From Druceiella hillmani (taxonomy: Eukaryota > Arthropoda > Insecta > Lepidoptera > Hepialidae), in NCBI GenBank assembly GCA_039881145.1, contig JAYKKI010000004.1, positions 43,433,001 to 43,497,000 of the forward strand: a stretch of 64,000 bases of DNA. Direction: 5' to 3'. Shown piece after piece: positions 1-11,784 of the stretch. A program made the translations under genes and the position numbers. The notes under the pieces are model-generated. The model did not search any database, was not told the origin of the DNA, and worked only from the letters and a program-made list of their open reading frames with translations. Numbering within the stretch: position 1 is the stretch's first letter; each line of letters begins with the position of its first letter.

Positions 1-943
1 CCGTAAACATGTGTACCCTATGTTTTAACAGTGAACCTAAAATGTTACAAATCTCGCATTCTCTCAACTCGAAGAAGCGTGCCTCACGCACGTATGCAAT
101 CTCTATGAACTCCTTTTCATACGTATTGCCACTCCCGATTTAAATCCGGCATCCGCCTGGGTCGAATTTCCTTTAGCACGCTTTCTGAATTTAAATCTAA
201 GGAACATCGGCAACCTTAACTTGACGCAAATCGGCATCCTTGACGTGACTTAATATACTTCGTACACATTTTTAAATAAAAGTTTCCCTTAATTTGACAT
301 TTTTTTTCAATTATACGCGTTTTTATTTTATTTTTATTTGAATGCTCATTATCATTATTATTTGTCAAAATGGTTTTATTAACGAAGAAAAATCCGTGTT
401 GCTCTTACACAAATCAATCATCAAATAATAAGGGTTCCATCAAACAATTCCGACTTGCATTAAGACGCGTATAATTCATATCAGAAATAGCTTTATTTTC
501 ACTGCGATGGTGAATAAAATATGACTGTCACGGCCAATACGCCCATGGAATAGACTAATATTTTTATAACATAAAAATTATATTACAATGAAAAATGTTA
601 CTCCCTCTCAATATTGAGGATATTCGATATTTATTAACAAAAGACAAATAATTTAGTTTTGATTCTTACAGTCAAGTTAATAAATGTAACAGTTACAGCA
701 GCAGCTTCTTCTTTGTTAACCAAATAGCGAGAAACTTTATGCTATTCTATCGTTCCGCTTTATATAATTTTGTCGTATTTTATTATAAGTTAGAACAACT
801 GCTGTCAATTCCCCAGATAAACGATATTTTATCCACTTCCAATACTGTAAAAATCCTTAATTTAATATTGACCTGAAATAATGCATGCATTAATGGATAG
901 CTGAGAAAAAAGAATATAATAAGCTTGAGAAAAAAAGTTAGTT
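1..943. other. AT-rich DNA, no supported gene
   Basis: The first ~250 bases are somewhat less AT-rich than the rest. I see no open frame of convincing composition, no RNA gene and no repeat family in this stretch. Confidence 0.6.
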
Positions 944-1107
<164 letters not shown>

Positions 1108-4006
1108 AGAAATTAATTAAAGTTTTCAGATATATATTTTTCCTTTGATTCCATAAACTTAAATAAGTCACATTAACTAGTTTGTGTTGTATACGTATAA
1201 CATTCTTTCATATCAGCCGCTGTAGAAAAAAACAATATTATTAAGTATGATAAAGTCAGACAGATAGACCTGCATGGTTTTAACGATAAACATAATTTAG
1301 TTTTTATTCATATTTATTGAACACATTTTTCCTAAAAACTAATAGTTTATTTATTAGCTTATATGAAACCAGTTCTGATACACACACTTACCCTAGAATG
1401 TAATAAAAATTAATTAGAGTACACGCTGAGGAATTAAAAAAATTACAAATTCCTCTCACGGTAAAATATTAAAAAAATGAAAAATAATTCAATGTATTTC
1501 ATTTGATCAATAATTAATTTATACATTTCTTCATCAATTATTTATCTCCGAACGAATTTATCCAATCTTCAGGTGTTCCAAAAAATTGGAACGAAAAAAG
1601 AATAGGAAAGAATATTTAGTTAAAATTAAACTAAAAATGATCAAAATTAAATTTTGTTTTCTTTTTAAATTTTGTTAAATTAAAATTGGTTATAAATTTA
1701 TACAAGTTTTATTTTGGACGTAAAACTAATTCCGGAACTCCGCAGTGTAATTTCTTATTTAAAGAATCAAGTTTCTTAATTGTTTAATCTACTCATACAT
1801 AATTAAATATCAAATTTTCACTATTTCGAAAAAAAGTTTAAAACCCGATAAATTCTAATATTTTTCACCAACAAACTTTGTCTGAAAGTGGATTAAAATA
1901 TTTCTTTTATAGATTTATATGCCGCCCATTCTGGGTTTCGACAATCCTTTGATTTCTAGGTAATGTTAATCCATCTAAAATTAAATTGAATTCTCATAAA
2001 TGAAAATCAAATGTTAAGTTAATAAATAAAACAAAATCAATATGAATGAGTTAACTCTAAAAAGATTAAGTCACTACTTAATTACATTTTTTTGCAACTA
2101 ATGAAATTTAATTGAGACTCCAAAAGCAAACGACTTTAGCTTTTTTTTTCACGGCAATCTGAATGGCACTGGTGTCCCATGTAAAGCAATCGGGGCAAAA
2201 TTTGTTTCTATATGCAAAATTTTGACTATTCTTGAAAATGTATTATTATTAGTATATCTGGTAGCTGAGATATTGAGTTTGCGAGGTGTCTACGACCAAA
2301 TCCTAGAACTATGATTCCTTTTGAATACCCTCCTTCATCAACCAAATCCATCTTCATTGTGTTGATGATCATCCACTCTAAAAAGAATACCGGTAAATAC
2401 GTGACATCTTTTAAAGTGGAAAATAAGCTACCAGTCTCTCAATTTTCATGGACTATATATAAGAAGCTTCTACAAATTTTTATTACAAAAAAGTACAAGG
2501 CAACCAAATTAATAGCATTAGTGGGGTAAAGTGAGAATAAATAGTTAACTAATTAATAATTATAGACTGTCAGTTGACGATGTCTGCTATACACTACTCC
2601 ATTAGGCGGAATAGTGTATTTTGTCAAAAAAAAATTTAACAAATTAAACTAACATTGTTAGATAATGAATGTAATTTATTTCTAGCTGTACAAGTAACAT
2701 ATTTATCATCTACTGGTTGCACCGTAAATTCATAAATGATTTTCATGAATATTTCAATTTTCCTAAAAATTCCAATGCGATTATCATTAAATATGAATAC
2801 TGACAACTGTTATATATTACAAGGTATTTTTGTATATAACGAATTATTGAAATTGTTCAAAAGTAGACAAAAATATTTAATGAACAAATAGGAAAGATGG
2901 ATGAAATCAAATTAATAATTCTATATCCCTTTTAATTCTAAGTCCTTATTAAGAAAGATTAACACGTTCGTGATTTCTGTACTCAGTATAACTACACTAT
3001 GCACTCGCAATTGAAAACATTAAAAGAGAAAGAATCATGTAATATAATCCCTACATCCCTGGTAATTGACATTATTTGGAAGTGAGAGTAAAATACATAT
3101 AGCGGTAATAAGATCAAGCAATATACCTTCTCAATGTATAATTTAGTGTTTAATTGGAATTATATGACAAAAACCTTTATGTAGTTACATTGATATGGCA
3201 CTTAAATTAAATTTTAATAACGAAATAATCCATCATAAAGGTTTCTCCAACTCTAATGATTTTATTATATTTATTGACGCATAAAATTATAGACAACTTT
3301 GAAGACAATAAATTCCAAAAATAAATGTTTTATATAAAATTAGAATCATTGACCCGATATTGATAAAAATTTATCAGACATACTTACAAGATGGATGTTC
3401 AGATTTGTTTGTTTTGATATTATGTTCTACCACGATTGTACAGTTACACGGAAGTACCACAAGAGACTTTTATGGTGGCACTTCCAAGATACATATGAGC
3501 TCTGACAACATTTTGATGGGAGAAACATTTTTAATTACTTAATGAATAAATATGACTTCGTCATATCCGGCACGAGTCACTGGTACAAATAACTGACCAA
3601 ATTATATCAGAAATTGTTTTTTAGAAATCATTTTTTAATTTTACAAATAATTCTTCTATGACAGTAGTTTATAAGTGTTTATTAAATTTATAATTCTATT
3701 ACACAATAAAAATTATAATGTGACCCAAAAAAATTATGATCAAGGGACCATGGCCCTTGCTTTTATTTTTATATACTCGTACTATTTGATACTTTTTACA
3801 TACGTGCGATTTAATGTTTACGATTTGATTTACTTGTAAATAACTACACTGGTAAGTTTGTTGCACTTAAGATTGAAAAAATACATTGCGATATTTTGAA
3901 AGAAAAAATGACGATTCACGCGTTTTTGATAAATTATTGAAGAAGATCTATTAGCAGCTGCATGTTTGTACTTCGGCAATGTAAACAAATTTTGAATATA
4001 GAAAAC

Positions 4007-4008
<2 letters not shown>
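1108..4008. other. AT-rich DNA, no supported gene
   Basis: Short open frames occur (for example 2311-2529 and 3360-3542) but show no recognisable domain. An imperfect 11 bp inverted repeat (GGAAGTACCAC / GTGGCACTTCC, one mismatch) lies at about 3452-3487. Nothing else is supported. Confidence 0.6.

Positions 4009-4046
<38 letters not shown>
4009..4046. repeat. (TA)n microsatellite
   Basis: About 19 uninterrupted AT dinucleotides. It generates spurious Ile/Tyr-rich frames on both strands. Confidence 0.95.
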
Positions 4047-4048
<2 letters not shown>

Positions 4049-6125
4049 ATTTTAATGAAGGGAATATTCAATAAAAGTGCAAATGAAACAAGATTTTTTA
4101 AAATTAAATTTGCAATAAGAGATACTGAAAGCAATGAATTTATTTTTATTCGAAAAATAACTGTTCACATATTATTTGTCCAGTATATTAAATGTACAAT
4201 CTTTTCAAAGGTGAAAGGGTACTGGGTCCATAATATTGGTATTGTAGTTGGAGAATATTGATATCAGGAATGATAGTAAATATGATTAAAAAATGCTTCC
4301 CACATCTTTTCAAATAACGATGTTGTTATAATTATAACCCAAATGGAAATTTAATCGATTACAGACCATGTAATATTAGTGTAGTTTACCAATGACTTTG
4401 CAATGAATATCAAAGGAATAATATTTTTGAAATTCATTTCTTAATCGCAGTCAATGGAGTAAGCATATCGGGTAAAAGGTCCATGTAAATTCACCTTTTC
4501 AGTTTGGTTTTTGACTTAAAATGAGACGTGAATTTAGAAATAAAGGAAACATTGCATTTTTATGAAATTTACTCCAGTCATAAATAAGCAAGAAAATTTT
4601 CAACTTCTACTGCAGTTTGTAAGATATGGAAAGCAAATGAAGACTTCATACTTGCTGGTATCATTAAAAAAGCAAATTATTTGTATCTAGTTATTTGCGA
4701 ATCACACAAGAATAACTGTTACGTAAATAACTTATCCAGTAATTATTCACCAATATCGACAATTGCTGCATCTACTCATAAAGTGTGTTAATTCCAGTCA
4801 TCACCAGTTCCAAAAATATCGAGTATAATACTGATATTTGGTTCAAGTTAAGAAAGTGTACAGTACTTTCGCTGAGAAAATGCAATGCGGTCAAAATTAT
4901 ATTACTTTATTTACATTCAATGAACCTATAACTTGGCTAAAATTTTGTTTTACCTTACTTGTCATTCACGTCGTGACTTGCTGTTGCGCGGCTTCACTCT
5001 TTGAAAAATATTCAAATGGATTAAAATCCAAGGAAAATATACAAATATGATCTTATTAATTTAAACCATTATGAAATTGAATTAACAGACAAAATAATTA
5101 CAGTTTATATTCAAATCGTCGCATATTGGCATGACACACAAAACACATAATAAACATGGCAATTTAAGTTGTATTCGAGTTAAGTTAGTATTCATCAATT
5201 TAGCAAGAGGTAATTTACAGAAAAATTATTTCGTGTATGCAATACTTTATTTCTTTCACTTACAATGATCTCATAACCAGCTGAAAATCGACGACAAAAA
5301 CATATTACATTACGGAGAAATGTACATGTAATCGCAATATTAGACTTTCATCCTGCATTTTAACAACACGGCGTTCGTACCGCAATACTATAAGTTTATT
5401 AGTATTCGGCTAAATATTAAAAAGCTACACATATGGACGTAGAAAATGTTTTGAAAATTCCTTATTGATTTTTTGGTAAAAACTAAACATAAACAGAATA
5501 TTTTTTCTTAGATTAGCCCTTCCTCTGTTTTGGTCCTTTTTTAAATAAATTACATGAGGAGCACTGAATTTTTTTATGACTGACCATTTATAATTATTGT
5601 AATAAAATAATATATACCAAATTAAATCCTTTGGTAATCTATAATGGCACTTTGTTTTAATTTGTCCTTTGTTTTTACAAATTGTCAGTAATTTTAAAAG
5701 TATATGTGTTATACATATACTATGTCAATATGAATTTAGCAGACACAATTTTATCTATAATGATTTTCGTTTTAAATTTAACAATAAAGTTACGATCTAT
5801 TTTGAAATGAAATGAGGGGATGAAGGTGGGATGAAGCACCATCCTCCATTACTATTCACAACTTGTTTAATGAGTTCAATCATGGTCATGCTAATCTAAG
5901 TGATAATCTGCTTAAGTGGCGACTCTCGACAGTGAAAATATTATCAATGTTGTATGCCTCATAATAAAAACTGAGAACAGAGCAACTATCAACAGATTCG
6001 AGTAGGTTTAAGTATTGGCATGAGTTAAGTAGAGAAAGATCCACGTAAAAATTTTGGCGTGAGGAGGTTTTGTACTAAGCGAATACCCCATAATTTACTA
6101 AAGTTCGAAAACACGACTGCATAAA
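4047..6125. other. AT-rich DNA, no supported gene
   Basis: No recognisable coding frame, RNA or repeat. The part from about 5.8 kb may contain the ruined N-terminal half of the mariner that becomes legible at about 6130, but I could not read it with confidence. Confidence 0.5.
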
Positions 6126-6129
6126 TAGG

Positions 6130-6516
6130 TGTTGCGAAATATTTTAAAAAATCGTGGGAGGTACTCAAATACTATGTTTTGATTCATCTAGGGCGATGAA
6201 AGCTGGATATACTATAACAAACCTGAAACTAATAGAGTGTCGGCTCATTGGCAAGTTTCTTTTGAATAGTTGAAGAAATACGAAGTGCTTCAAAATAAAA
6301 AAAATAGGTAGCGTAGATCGCAAAACAATAAAAAAGTAATAACTGGTATTCGTAATTTTTGGGGAAAATTTGGGCACGATGTCCTCGCAATAGCATTTCT
6401 TTATCACGACAATGCTTCTATACCAGCAGCAAGAAAAAGGACTGAATGCTTGGCTACTCGTACTATGTCATTTCTATCTTTTCCCAAGCATAAAGGATAA
6501 ACTGCGAGGAATATAA
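6130..6516 (+). pseudogene. Broken mariner (Tc1/mariner, DD34D-type) transposase fragment
   Basis: Three blocks of a mariner transposase read in order on the plus strand. At about 6132-6191 a stretch beginning C-E-I-F and containing G-G resembles the segment before the first catalytic Asp, with three stop codons. At 6192 begins GDESWIYYNKPET, the classical mariner block around the first catalytic aspartate. At 6402 begins YHDNAS, the block around the second aspartate, followed by a degenerate helix and then LFPSIKDKLRGI at about 6480-6516. The two aspartates are about 71 codons apart, less than the roughly 90 usual in the family, so 20 or so codons are missing between them. Stops and frame changes make it non-functional. 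No clear terminal inverted repeats were found. The mellifera-like subfamily is an inference from the GDESWIY and HDNAS wording. Confidence 0.82.
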
Positions 6517-7358
6517 TTGCCGAATACCAAAAAAGTCACGGCTACCTTCGGAAAAGTCCAAGTAAACTGGGAAGGAAGATCAGTGGTTTTACAGAACGAC
6601 CCCAAAGTGCCACAGAGACTATTTTTAAAAACAATAAATTATAACCATTTGCTAGCCGTTTCCATTTAAAAGATTATCACGTTAAAAATTACTGGTAACT
6701 ATATTTGTATAATAGCAATTATTTAGAGTAATAAAACTCATTTGACGCTTATTATATTAAATTTCTATATATAATCTGGCGCGCATATTTAAAAAGCGAT
6801 TTCAATAGTTTCCGCCCAAATAATTTTTAGTAATTTTGACTAAAGCAATCATATATCCTATAGCTTCAATATATGTTTACAAAGATGAGTTAAAAATACC
6901 GATAAGTTCATTTTTCGAAGATGTTTAAAGTGAGCTAGAGTTGCATGCAATGCCACTTCGAGTTTATTTTATGTACTTTATTTAAAACCTGTTGCTAAAA
7001 CAATTTACTCATTAGATTATTGTTTGTTCTATTGATTACAATCACCTTAATAATTTCATGTATATAGGATAATTAACTCAATTTATTGGGGTTTCTACTT
7101 TATTGGTATGAATAACCTACGCTATCAAAATACCGCAGAAATATATGAATTGAATATAACAATGAAACTTGAAATTTAAGAAGTCAACGATATTTTTAAC
7201 GAAGTAAAAGAGGCCCGGGGAGTCATTGAAAAAATAATCAAGTTTGATGTAGTTGGAAAATAGTAAAAATTTCTGAACTAAACTTTTTGAATGACACATT
7301 GGGTGGATTAAGTAATTTTTCGAAAAGTTTGAAATATTTTTTAATTTCAAACTTAATT
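6517..7358. other. Flank of the mariner remnant; no supported gene
   Basis: AT-rich DNA. The 3' end of the mariner may extend to about 6630, where GC content is slightly higher, but no further motif is readable. Confidence 0.5.
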
Positions 7359-7372
7359 TATATATATATATA

Positions 7373-7427
<55 letters not shown>
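7359..7427. repeat. (TA)n microsatellite
   Basis: About 69 bp of TA with one TGTG interruption. Confidence 0.95.
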
Positions 7428-7429
<2 letters not shown>

Positions 7430-8875
7430 GCACACACTTTAAAACTAGCAGATTTTTAATGTTAGGTAATTTTTCGAGTTTCTTGAATTCCACCGCCCAT
7501 CAACCTTATAGGAATTCATTGTTACGTGCTATCGTCGCTTCTTTTTAACTCCAAATAGATATATAAAAATGGGCAAAAAATCTTTTTTTATTCATTCCTT
7601 GTTAAGATATTTTCAAACGATTATTATTTTTTCATGTCTAAAAACTATTTTCAAATACGCTTTTTTATGAATTTTTTTCAAACCTTCTAGCGCATTGCTT
7701 CGTATTTAAAGTTTACTAAAAGAATCACATAAAATTAATGCGAAAATTTCTTCGTAGCATACAAAAATGTATTGTTTTATATTAGGTTATTTTTCGAGAA
7801 TTAATAATTAGTTTTGCAATTATTGTAAGAAAATATTACAAGAATTATTACAAGAAATCATTACAAGAAATTATTGAAGAAAAGATCAATCGCTGAAATA
7901 AAAAATATACGTGAGGTTAAAGTTGTCGTTATAGTTTTCCGGTAAATTTGAGGTGAACTTTTAGCAACACTGTTTTTTTATAATCTTGACTTCAGTTATT
8001 TTGGAAATGAAATTCCTTTGCAATTTTAATTCGTTCTTACTATGATAATTACGACCTATGGAATTATAAGATAGTACGTCATTTTCTTCCCTAAAAATTT
8101 CTGTGCAAATATTTTTAATGATTATTGAATTTCATAGGAGTTAATACACTATATTACTAGGTAAAGTATTCGTGGTTCCAGGCCAAAGCGTTTTTGAAAA
8201 AAACGATGTGATTGTTGAACTTGTGAGTGATATTGAGAGGGTTATGTTTTTTCCTTTTAAGGTAAATAACACTAAGAAATTAAAGTGAATGGACAAAACC
8301 ATATTGGATTTGATTTTTCCTTCTTTTCCTAGCGCATAGGCAACACTTAACCCTTACAGGCTATAATAATATATATGCACGGCTCGATTTAAATTGTTTC
8401 GCTAGACTTTTTTAGCTTTTGTCGAACGGAGGGATATATATTTGTATACTTATAAGTCATTAGTTGCATTCTTACGGGCGTGAAAATAGGGGAGTAGATG
8501 AGTTACACGTAAGTGGATTCCGAAATATCCCCACCGCCCTATTTTTTTACTCTGGTTATAGTCATAAAGGGCAAATGATGAGCGATATAAATATTGAGTT
8601 TCATTTTATCCACCTTACTTTTTACTACGTTTTTTTTTCTATTTGCGTATGAAGTGTAATTTATTTTTCTGCTTACGGATTACGAATTTTGTAAATAAAT
8701 GTCACTGAAAAAATACGCGATGGTTTAAATGTGAGAAGAAAAGATGGAATTAAGATTTTTTTTGAAGAAGGCCATTATGACCAAAATGTTTATATGCTGA
8801 TGAAAGATAATGACAGTTAATTTTTACTGAGCGTCTATCAGCTATGGAAGTAGTCGAGTGTTAAAGTTTCCCGAA
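7428..8875. other. AT-rich DNA, no supported gene
   Basis: Contains short imperfect direct repeats (ATTACAAGAA-like units at about 7835-7880) and a 62-codon frame at 8464-8652 without recognisable motifs. I call no gene here. Confidence 0.55.

Positions 8876-8957
<82 letters not shown>
8876..8957. repeat. (TA)n microsatellite
   Basis: About 82 bp, almost pure TA. Confidence 0.95.
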
Positions 8958-9048
8958 TAACAGATTTTTCTTTTAGGTAAGTAGGTATGTTTTATTTATT
9001 TTATATTTTTATTACAAAAAACAAACAATTATTTTACAAACAAGACAA

Positions 9049-9517
9049 ATTATTTTAGCTACAATAGGTAAAAACTAATTTTTACATCAAATAGTATATT
9101 TCAAAGTGCAGCCGTCAAGATTAGAGAAGTTACGTATTTTATGCGTTTCTTAATCATAATATGCGCACGGTAAAATTATTATATATTTTAAATTTGTAGA
9201 AAAAAAAATAATTTACTCCTGTATTTATATTCTGAATTATTTTCCATAATTGTACTAAATTTCGAACTGTATCAAATAAATTCGGACGTGAGCCATCTCA
9301 GTTAACCTGAACTGGATTTGATTCAATGAATGCCAATGAAGCCATTACATTGCGAATTCAGGTTTAATGTGATTGAGGCCGACCGAACCCATATCACATT
9401 TTAGCCATAGCAAGTTTTTGATCGGGCACAATTACGTGTACATTATTAATTTATTATTTATATTGAACGTTTTAACTTCGCCACTAGGTTTTTCTTCGTA
9501 ATCTGTAGTTTTGATAC

Positions 9518-9519
<2 letters not shown>
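9049..9519 (+). repeat. Dispersed ~450 bp repeat, copy 1
   Basis: Matches 15460-15957 in the same orientation along almost its whole length, with scattered substitutions. Shared landmarks include TAGGTAAAAACTAATTTTT near the start, ATGCGCACGG, GGACGTGAGCCATCTCAGTT and ATCGAACG/ATTGAACG near the end. The copy ends with the unit TAATCTGTAGTTTTGATACA running straight into a TA array. Family and full length are unknown; no coding capacity is visible. Confidence 0.9.

Positions 9520-9584
<65 letters not shown>
9520..9584. repeat. (TA)n microsatellite
   Basis: About 65 bp of pure TA abutting the end of the dispersed repeat. Confidence 0.95.
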
Positions 9585-9586
<2 letters not shown>

Positions 9587-9971
9587 GTGATTCATAAAAT
9601 TCAAGCTTTAATTGTTTTAACGCTCAACCCATAATATCATTCTATCTACCAAAATAATAATTTGTTCTAAATTTCCGATTTTTTAATTAATATTTAAGGT
9701 TCGCTACCGCCTCATAAGATTTTTAAGAATTATCTTAAAATTTGCACTTATTGCGATGTTGGCTATGATTTACTTATACAACAGTTCTTTCTTTACTCAC
9801 TTCGTCGGCACTTCAGTGCTCTCTGTAGATACCCACAGTTTAGTTAACATAAACAATCCATTGCTATTTTATAGACTTATCCAGTGACGCCATCGTTGCG
9901 AGTCAAAGTGATTGTGTGTGATTGTAAATATGATTAAATTAGTTTTATTCTCTTATTTGTATTTCTAAAAT

Positions 9972-10736
9972 GACATCAAATATTATGAAAACGAGAAAAA
10001 GGATGAAAGAATAAATGAAATATGGTTAATTGGACAATCTCATTTCGAATTGGTGCAAACAAAATTAACGTCAGTGAAAGAAGTGATGTGTTTATGTTTT
10101 CATTATAAAAACGTAATGAACAACACAAATAGAGAATCGGCGCCATTAACAGCAAGTGAGGCGATAATACTATGGTAAAAAGCAACGGAATAGTTGCTTT
10201 TTTTTGTATTGTTTACCAAAGAAAAACAAAACAAAACAAAAATACTTAAATGTTTCAAAGAATGCAATGAAGATACTAACTGGAAAATGTGATTTACTAT
10301 CTTCTTCAGCTTCTTCTGCAGGGAATGGAAAAGATAGCGATATAAGTCAAAGTCATCCTATATCTCCTCAGCCAGGGCACTTTTCAAGCTATGGTTTTAC
10401 TACATCACAGAAACGAGGCCAAAAAATAATTTTAGATTCGAGTTTAGCTACTACTCTTGATGTCGCTAAGTTGACTGACCGAAAAGCAACTGTTGTTTTG
10501 GCTTCTACACTCAAACCTCTGGGTTGTGACGTATCACAATATAACGTTAGCTATTCTTCTATACGTCGCCAAAGAATGGATATTAGAAAACTGATTGCTG
10601 AGTATATTAAATCTGATTTTCAACCACTAAATACACTTATAGCGCACTGGGACGGAAAGATGCTGGAGGACATGACCGGACATGAAATAGTAGATCATCT
10701 ACCAATTTTTTTTATCTAGAAAAGGAGTCGACCAGT
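9972..10736 (+). pseudogene. Fragment of an uncharacterised transposon-type protein
   Basis: Two coding segments read in order. From about 9972 to 10185 one frame gives an acidic, lysine-rich start, then IWLIGQSHFELVQTK and later SAPLTASEAIILW before a stop. From 10204 a 171-codon frame contains SSLATTLDVAKLTDRKATVV (about residues 78-97), then SSIRRQR and AHWDGKML, and ends in IVDHLPIFFI. Dropping one T from the T-run at about 10705-10712 would continue the frame as KGVDQFLAFF, so a one-base insertion seems to have truncated it. The LTDRKAT, SSIRR and HWDGK blocks recall multi-copy uncharacterised proteins that I associate with insect and Hydra transposons, possibly RNase H-like transposases. 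This is recollection, not a search. It is broken by a stop and a frameshift. Confidence 0.55.
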
Positions 10737-11775
10737 TCTTGGCTTTTTTTACCCCATATTATTTTTAGCTTATTTTTATAGATATAGTACCGAAAATTTG
10801 AAAACAAAAATTTGAGGCTCTTATTATAAGCTCTTTCAAACATTACTCCACAATATTTGTGGAATTATTTGGGCTCCCTTAAAACTTCAAAGTAAATATT
10901 TCTGTGTTTTATCTAGTGCGGTATGTGCAAGTTGATATGTTCTATTGCCATATCAAATTTCAAGTTACTACGTCAAGTGATTTTCAAGAAAAATAACAGT
11001 AACCGATGGGAGGACTGACAGGCGAGTTGTTTTATAAAGGTTTCGATTTTTCTTTTAAAGTACGAAATTCTAATATACTTTAAAAATTTTGAGAAAAGAG
11101 TTGAAATTTAAAAATCGAAAGAGGTACATTCTCAAAAAATTTAAACAACAACAAGACCCCACAAGAAATTGCATCACATCAACTTGTTACCTTTGTCAAA
11201 ATGCGACAAACCCTCAAAAAGTTTATTTTAAAAAAGGTAGATGTAGAATTAGCAAATCCAAAAGAAATAAAAAAAAAATTCAAGAAATTCTACAAGTACT
11301 CCATATTTATATGCTTGTAGTACTGAAAAGCACAGAGTTAAAATTTTTTTTAAATTTTTGAACTGGATGTGCAACTGATTCAAAGCCTTATTGTTTTTCA
11401 GGTCATTTACAACTTATTCTCTGATTTTATTTGTTCTGTTCATATTTTATTAGCCGTAAGAACAAATTAACACTGATAATGAACTTTTATTGTAAAACTT
11501 GATTGTTTTGTGATTAGATTAATTATTTTTTGTAGTATGAATTGTAAATATTTTTAATAAGTTATTATTAATAATTCTTTGTTTATTTTCCTTAAAGCCA
11601 TATTAAATATAATTCATTAATAAAAATAAAGATAACATGGGTTCCATACAATTCAATTAAATGAAAATAATGTATTCAGTTTTACTAGGTTTTTATATTA
11701 ATTTATAAAAAAACACATGGTAAAAATAATTGTTTAGTCCTTTGTTGTTCATCAATATAATGTGGTAAATTATTT
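10737..11775. other. AT-rich DNA between two transposon remnants
   Basis: Probably holds the ruined 3' part of the preceding element and the outer end of the piggyBac, but neither boundary is visible. A 90-codon lysine-rich frame at 11089-11361 has one CxxC and no recognisable fold; I do not call it. Confidence 0.5.
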
Positions 11776-11784
11776 TCACATTTC

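Noticed and set aside
3452..3487. GGAAGTACCAC...GTGGCACTTCC imperfect hairpin, with a similar half at 6602
   Set aside because: Match of about 13 bp between the sites and no larger shared context; too little to call a repeat family.
11089..11361. 90-codon Lys-rich frame with a CxxC
   Set aside because: It does not match the piggyBac zinc-binding domain, which is on the other strand at 11785-11920; no other domain recognised.
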